Below, piece by piece: positions 62,409 to 64,000 of a stretch of DNA of 64,000 bases; position 1 is the first letter of the stretch; every line of letters begins with the position of its first letter. Made by a program: the position numbers and the translations under genes. The stretch comes from 2-02-FULL-47-50 sp964479045. GTDB taxonomy: Bacteria; Pseudomonadota; Gammaproteobacteria; Eutrophobiales; Eutrophobiaceae. The notes below the pieces were generated by a model. The model searched no databases. It was not told where the DNA came from and saw nothing but the letters and a program-made list of their open reading frames with translations. The stretch is from the NCBI GenBank assembly GCA_964479045.1, contig CAYZJI010000005.1:62001-126000 (forward strand). Reading direction: 5' to 3'.

Positions 62409-63377
62409 TTAATGCGTTTTGTTATCCGCGGGATGATTATGCAGCCGGACAACCTCATCCACGATGGATTCAGGGCGTTGTCTCGCTTCGTCCAGAAGTC
62501 GCCACAAGTACTCGCCGATGATACCGAGCGAGAACAATATCATTCCACCGAGTATCGAATTCAGCATGACGATGGTTGTCCAGCCTTCAACCTGTACTCC
62601 ATAAATCAATCTTCGTAACAGTATAAATACCGAATATACAAAAGCGAGCAAAGATGTAGTGAGTCCCGCAACTGTCATGAAGCGCACCGGTAGATAGGTA
62701 AAATTAATAAAGGTGTTCACGGTAAGCATCACTTTCTTGGCAAGAGTCCACTGTGATTTACCCTTCGCACGCAGTTTTCTTGTATAAGGAATAATCACAT
62801 GGTCATATCCCAACCAGAAAATCAGCGGAAAGATTGACGTGTTCTTTTCTCCGATCTGATTGATAGTGTCACAAATCTGGCGATCCATCAGGCAGAAATC
62901 AAAACCACCGGGAGGAAATCCGGCAACCGCATATTTACGAACAATATACCAGTACAATCCGGATATGAAGGAATGTGATTTTCCTTCTTCCCGTCCTGTA
63001 CGTTCGGCAATGACCAGTTTATGGCCATGCTCCCAGTGCCTGATCATTTCCAGAAATAATTCAGGCGGATCCTGCAAATCAGCTGAAATAATGCCGACAC
63101 AGTTGCCTGACGCCTGTCTTAATCCCTGCCGTATCGCAGGTGTTTGCCCGAAATTACGGGTCAGATTCACCAGAACAATGTTCTGTGGATATTGTTGCTG
63201 ATACTTTTTAAGCAATGCATACGAATTATCCTTTGAGCCGTCATTGACAAACACCAGTTCCAGATCGTAATGCGGCAATTGCTGCGCCAGTTGCATTAAC
63301 GTCCTGATGGTATCTTCAATATTTTCCTCGTTCTCATATACAGGGATAACTATGGAAAAAAGATTACGTGTTGTCAT
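62409..63377 (-). CDS. family 2 glycosyltransferase of the DPM1/GtrB/ArnC type
   Basis: The 322-residue protein combines a GT-A domain (SIVIPVYENEENIEDTIRTL, FVNDGSKDNSYALL, GIISADLQDPPELF) with two C-terminal membrane helices (LTTSLLAFVYSVFILLRRL and IVMLNSILGGMILFSLGIIGEYLWRLL). This fold makes polyprenyl-phosphate-linked sugars, such as the undecaprenyl-phosphate-glucose used for periplasmic side-branch addition. It overlaps the WbqC-like gene by four bases. Confidence 0.88.
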   Translation of the reverse strand: MTTRNLFSIVIPVYENEENIEDTIRTLMQLAQQLPHYDLELVFVNDGSKDNSYALLKKYQQQYPQNIVLVNLTRNFGQTPAIRQGLRQASGNCVGIISADLQDPPELFLEMIRHWEHGHKLVIAERTGREEGKSHSFISGLYWYIVRKYAVAGFPPGGFDFCLMDRQICDTINQIGEKNTSIFPLIFWLGYDHVIIPYTRKLRAKGKSQWTLAKKVMLTVNTFINFTYLPVRFMTVAGLTTSLLAFVYSVFILLRRLIYGVQVEGWTTIVMLNSILGGMILFSLGIIGEYLWRLLDEARQRPESIVDEVVRLHNHPADNKTH

Positions 63378-64000
63378 GGCAGTATCACTTCATTTGCAGT
63401 ACGGCTTTTGAGGAAGGAGCGTGCGTCCGGACCACAATTAAACAACAGATCCAGCACCGTCACATGTCCATCAAAGGGAGGATAAAGCTGAGGATATTCC
63501 GGGTAATCATATTTTTTGAATGACAGGCTGATCTTTTCCCGGGCAAACGCATTCACATCCAGATAGTCCTTCGCAGAGGGTCCGGAAAGATAATGAGTGG
63601 CGCCGGCTTTTTTTATGATATCCAGCAGTAATTCTGATTTGCTGCCGACAGGTTCATAATCCATGGACATGCAGGTTCTGGTGTTTATGCCCAGTTCAGA
63701 CATGATCCAGTGCGTAAGGGCGACATTAAGCTCGGAAAGTTTTTCATGCCGATTATTAAGTATGTCAAGAAACTTGTCACGGTAATGTTCTATATAAAGC
63801 GCCCGATTGTAACTGGCGTCGAGCAGTCCCGTAATTTTATCTATCCATCTTTGTCCATAATCAATACAGATATTATGGATGACCTCACCTCTGGATACAT
63901 ACTTCACCGGGATGGTCACCCAGACAGGTCCCTGGGCCACCTTAAACAGGTTTCGATTTCTCCAGTCTCTACGCGTGTAGTGGACACTATCGAGAAAAAC
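63374..64000 (-). CDS. WbqC-like family protein, N terminus beyond the window
   Basis: The frame is open to the window edge, so the first residues are missing. The visible 208 residues start VFLDSVHYTRRDWRNRN followed by QGPVWVTIPVKY. They continue with IDYGQRWIDKITGLLDASY and end in VTVLDLLFNCGPDARSFL. These are the blocks of the WbqC family, which is common in O-antigen and amino-sugar loci. A role in formation of acylated or amide-modified sugars has been proposed for some members. The internal start at 63940 is rejected because the conserved sequence continues upstream. Confidence 0.85.
   Translation of the reverse strand, partial: VFLDSVHYTRRDWRNRNLFKVAQGPVWVTIPVKYVSRGEVIHNICIDYGQRWIDKITGLLDASYNRALYIEHYRDKFLDILNNRHEKLSELNVALTHWIMSELGINTRTCMSMDYEPVGSKSELLLDIIKKAGATHYLSGPSAKDYLDVNAFAREKISLSFKKYDYPEYPQLYPPFDGHVTVLDLLFNCGPDARSFLKSRTANEVILP

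Overview
The window is a contiguous stretch of a gammaproteobacterial chromosome. The evidence is the gene order thrS-infC-rpmI-rplT-pheS-pheT-ihfA-MerR regulator, a glnE-type adenylyltransferase, a TPP-riboswitch thiC, a TolC-type channel, cydAB, and a Pseudomonas-like wbpV-wbpL-wbpM arrangement. Codon use and family relationships suggest a Chromatiales/Ectothiorhodospiraceae-like lineage, but that is inference. No rRNA or other strong taxonomic marker is present.

Layout. 1-5.4 kb: small membrane proteins, a saccharopine-dehydrogenase-like protein, an SDR, a DUF442-type phosphatase, a diguanylate cyclase and a cupin. 5.3-8.0 kb: GlnE encoded as two complete, coupled half-genes. 8.1-10.2 kb: thiC with its TPP riboswitch. 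10.2-13.3 kb: a PCMT-like methyltransferase, a rhodanese, TolC and an isochorismatase-type hydrolase. 13.3-20.4 kb, minus strand: two Sel1 lipoproteins, glmS, and a three-gene phosphorelay (sigma-54 regulator, Hpt protein, hybrid kinase). 20.5-23.2 kb: a cyanide-insensitive-type cytochrome bd operon with a 49-residue third gene.

23.37-27.13 kb: a compact integrative element in the 3' half of tRNA-Pro(UGG), bounded by perfect 45-bp repeats. It carries a Rep_trans-type replication protein, a tyrosine integrase, a secreted small protein, an unrecognised 280-residue protein and a structured non-coding stretch. 27.2-34.8 kb: the translation operon, in whose intergenic gaps sit hairpins made of related ACGAGTAATGAGTG-like repeats. 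34.8-38.7 kb: tRNA-Val, uvrB, an aspartate-type aminotransferase and tRNA-Asn. tRNA-Asn is followed by a roughly 190-bp hairpin-rich module ending in a copy of the tRNA 3' end. A similar arrangement lies beside the tRNA-Pro att site.

38.7-64 kb, all minus strand: a surface-polysaccharide cluster running off the window. It holds galU, wbpM/wbpL/wbpV-like genes, an O-antigen ligase/polymerase, several glycosyltransferases, three sulfotransferases, five methyltransferases, a PhyH-type dioxygenase, a flippase-like membrane protein, rmlA, an MBOAT/SGNH acetylation pair and a WbqC-like protein. Together these suggest a heavily decorated (sulfated, methylated, acylated) O-antigen or exopolysaccharide built on a 6-deoxy-HexNAc primer sugar.

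The least explained parts are the tRNA-3'-end modules, the small tRNA-Pro element and its unknown cargo, the split glnE, and the decoration gene set of the polysaccharide cluster.
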